This document shows, piece after piece, positions 62,281-64,000 of a stretch of DNA of 64,000 bases. The position numbers and the translations under genes are program-made. Position 1 is the stretch's first letter, and every line of letters starts with the position of its first letter. The stretch lies in NCBI GenBank assembly GCA_035456405.1, contig DATIDG010000049.1, forward strand, positions 62,001-126,000, written 5' to 3'. A model generated the notes under the pieces. It saw only the letters and a program-made list of their open reading frames with translations. It did no database searches and was not told the DNA's origin. Origin of the DNA: JAGVSZ01 sp035456405 (GTDB taxonomy: Bacteria > Pseudomonadota > Gammaproteobacteria > Burkholderiales > SG8-39).

Positions 62281-63622
62281 CCTCGTCGCGCGCGTCGGCT
62301 CCGAGCTGGCCCGTCACGTCCCGCGCGGCGCGCGGTTGACGCTCGCCCTCTCGGGCGGCGTCGACTCGATCGCGCTGCTCGACATCCTCGCGGCGGCCGC
62401 GCCGCGCCATCCGTTCACGCTCGACTGCCTGCACGTCGATCATGGCATCAGCCCGAACGCGCCGGCCTGGGCGCGATTCGCGCGGGCGGCGGCGAAGGGC
62501 TACGGTCTGCACTGCGGCGTGAAAAAGGCCGACCTCGTGCCGCACCGAGCCCTCGGTCTGGAGGGTGCGGCGCGCGCGGCGCGCTACGCGCTCTTCGCCG
62601 CGCTACGCGCGGATTTCGTGGTGCTTGCCCAGCACGAGGACGATCAGGCCGAGACGGTGCTGCTGCAGCTCGTGCGGGGCGCCGGTCCCGCGGGCCTGGC
62701 AGGGATGCCGGTGCTACGGGTGCAGCGCGCGCGCGCGAGGGGCCCGGCACCGCGGCTCTTCCGCCCGCTCCTCGGCGTCGCGCGCGCCGAGATCGAAGCC
62801 TACGCACGCGCTCGCGAACTGGAGTGGGTGGACGACGAGAGCAACGCCGACACGCGGCGGGCGCGGAATCTCGTGCGTCACCGGGTCCTGCCGCTCCTGC
62901 GCGAGATAAATCCGCAGGCCGGCCCGAACCTGGCACGGAGCGCAGCGCTCCTGGCCGAGGCCAACGAGGTCCTGCAGACCGTCGCAGCCGAGGATGCCGC
63001 AGCGGCGGCGAGCGACGGGCGTCTCACGGTGGCCGCGCTCGCGGCGCTCCCCAGGGCTCGCGCGAAGAACGCCCTGCGCTGGGCCCTGGCGCAGGCAGGG
63101 TTGTCCGCGCCGGACAGTGGCCGGCTGGACGAGGCGTTGCGCCAGGTCTTCGACGCGCGCGCCGATGCATCGGTCCGGGTCGCGCTGGGACAGGCGGAGA
63201 TCCGCCGTTTCCTGGGGCGCGTGTGGGTCGTTCCGCGCGCAGACTCGCTACCCCCCGGGTTGCACGTTCGATGGCCCGGCGGGTCGACGTGGCGAATTCC
63301 CGAACTCGGGGGCGTCCTGCACTTGGAACGAGCGACCGGACGTGGCTTGGCGGCCGCGGCAGTCCGATCGGGCGGTCTGGAGATCCGGCTCCGAGGCGGC
63401 GGCGAGCGGTTTCGCCCCGACCCGCGTCGCCCCAGACGCCCGCTGAAAACCCTCTTCCAGGAGTCCGGGGTGCCGCCCTGGGAGCGCGAGCGCCTTCCAT
63501 TGCTCTACTGCGACGGGCGGCTGGCGTGGGTTCCCGGCATCGGGGTGGCGTCGGCGCTACAGGCGGGACCACTGGAGGCGGGCCTCGTGCCGACCTGGGA
63601 GCGCGGTGGCGCGATGCGGTGA
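62249..63622 (+). CDS. tilS: tRNA(Ile)-lysidine synthase
   Basis: A 457-residue enzyme that adds lysine to C34 of tRNA-Ile so it reads AUA. The PP-loop is LALSGGVDSIAL, with LDCLHVDHGISP and LAQHEDDQAETVLLQLVRG after it. The C-terminal TilS domain reads GERFRPDPRRPRRPLKTLFQ. The only ATG upstream of the PP-loop is 62249, inside the accA 3' end in another frame, so a 32-nt overlap is needed; a non-standard start nearer the PP-loop is the alternative. Confidence 0.93.
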   Translation: MASSRKRRSSDLVARVGSELARHVPRGARLTLALSGGVDSIALLDILAAAAPRHPFTLDCLHVDHGISPNAPAWARFARAAAKGYGLHCGVKKADLVPHRALGLEGAARAARYALFAALRADFVVLAQHEDDQAETVLLQLVRGAGPAGLAGMPVLRVQRARARGPAPRLFRPLLGVARAEIEAYARARELEWVDDESNADTRRARNLVRHRVLPLLREINPQAGPNLARSAALLAEANEVLQTVAAEDAAAAASDGRLTVAALAALPRARAKNALRWALAQAGLSAPDSGRLDEALRQVFDARADASVRVALGQAEIRRFLGRVWVVPRADSLPPGLHVRWPGGSTWRIPELGGVLHLERATGRGLAAAAVRSGGLEIRLRGGGERFRPDPRRPRRPLKTLFQESGVPPWERERLPLLYCDGRLAWVPGIGVASALQAGPLEAGLVPTWERGGAMR

Positions 63623-63649
63623 GGGAATCGGTGCCGCGTTCAAAAGCGA

Positions 63650-63658
63650 TGATAAAAT
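63650..63658 (+). promoter_or_regulatory. ndk: Extended -10 promoter element before ndk
   Basis: TGATAAAAT carries the TGn extension and a TAAAAT -10 hexamer in otherwise GC-rich DNA, 44 nt before the ndk ATG. No good -35 is seen, which is usual for extended -10 promoters. The 79-nt tilS-ndk spacer suggests ndk has its own promoter. Confidence 0.45.
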
Positions 63659-63701
63659 AACAGGTTACTTTTAGTACCTAGAACAAGGCAAGGGAGCGAG
63701 C

Positions 63702-64000
63702 ATGGCGGTGGAACGGACCCTATCGATCATTAAGCCCGACGCGGTCGCGAAGAACGCGATCGGGCGGATCTACTCCCGCTTCGAGGCCGCCGGGCTCAAG
63801 ATCATCGCGGCGCGCATGATGTGGCTTTCGCAGCACGACGCCGAGGCGTTTTATGCGGTGCACCGCGAGCGGCCTTTCTTCCGCGATCTGGTGAAGTTCA
63901 TGACCTCCGGACCGGTGATCGTGCAGGTGCTCGAGGGCGAGAGCGCCATCGCGCGCAACCGCGAGCTGATGGGCGCCACCGACCCGAAGAAGGCCGCAAA
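63702..64000 (+). CDS. ndk: Nucleoside diphosphate kinase (5' part)
   Basis: The first 99 codons of Ndk, which passes phosphate from ATP to other nucleoside diphosphates. It opens MAVERTLSIIKPDAVAKNAI and has RERPFFRDLVKFMTSGPVI, both diagnostic. The gene runs off the right edge before the active-site histidine (NVIHGSD region). AAGGGAG precedes the ATG. Confidence 0.96.
   Translation, partial: MAVERTLSIIKPDAVAKNAIGRIYSRFEAAGLKIIAARMMWLSQHDAEAFYAVHRERPFFRDLVKFMTSGPVIVQVLEGESAIARNRELMGATDPKKAA

Overview
The window is dense, GC-rich bacterial DNA with long operons, frequent ATGA, GTGA or TGATG start/stop overlaps and strong AGGAGG-type ribosome sites. The accA-tilS pair followed by ndk, the DUF6352-like protein, the AddAB-like recombination pair and the wealth of CoA-transferase, Rieske, Liv and TRAP genes fit a free-living betaproteobacterium (Burkholderiales-like, soil or sediment). 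That placement is inference from gene content only.

Layout. 0-17 kb is a catabolic region. On the minus strand it runs acyl-CoA dehydrogenase, AhpD-like protein, Rieske oxygenase and LysR regulator, then a livGFHM-SBP uptake operon that ends in a hemerythrin-like protein and a class III CoA-transferase. Across a 71-bp divergent spacer come a second CoA-transferase and a crotonase-fold enzyme (+), then an SDR (-), a second Rieske oxygenase (+) and an alpha/beta hydrolase (-). 16.4-25 kb is a DNA-metabolism block: a WYL regulator, two tiny proteins, an Fe-S AddB-like nuclease, an AddA-like helicase-nuclease, and a MazG-like protein that has lost metal ligands. 25-34 kb (minus strand) holds a papain/alpha-beta-hydrolase fusion, then a tightly overlapped pathway operon (TPP enzyme, acyl-CoA ligase, D-aminoacylase-like amidohydrolase, extradiol-type dioxygenase) next to an IclR regulator preceded by a coupled 44-codon ORF. 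34-36.7 kb is nadX-archease-rtcB. 36.8-40.6 kb is a TRAP transporter and a signal-less solute-binding-like protein.

40.6-48 kb carries ftsH and a complete arginine-to-spermidine route by the carboxyspermidine pathway (speA, carboxynorspermidine/carboxyspermidine dehydrogenase, nspC-like decarboxylase, speB-like ureohydrolase). 48-53.7 kb has two conserved small or membrane proteins and a second complete Liv operon in the plus direction. 53.7-58 kb is a gene-poor, eroded stretch with small ORFs, two copies of one terminator family, a frameshifted integrase remnant and a TraR/DksA zinc-finger protein. 58-64 kb returns to housekeeping genes: thioredoxin/YbbN, HNH endonuclease, DUF6352-like protein, AlkA-like glycosylase, accA, tilS and the start of ndk.

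The most unusual points are these: the WYL/AddAB/degenerate-MazG block; the protease-hydrolase fusion; the coupled ORF and tandem operator before iclR; palindromes placed exactly between convergent gene ends at two sites; a Shine-Dalgarno-occluding hairpin; an orphan intrinsic terminator that may end a small RNA; and three fatty-acyl/SDR-type enzymes without the usual catalytic residues.
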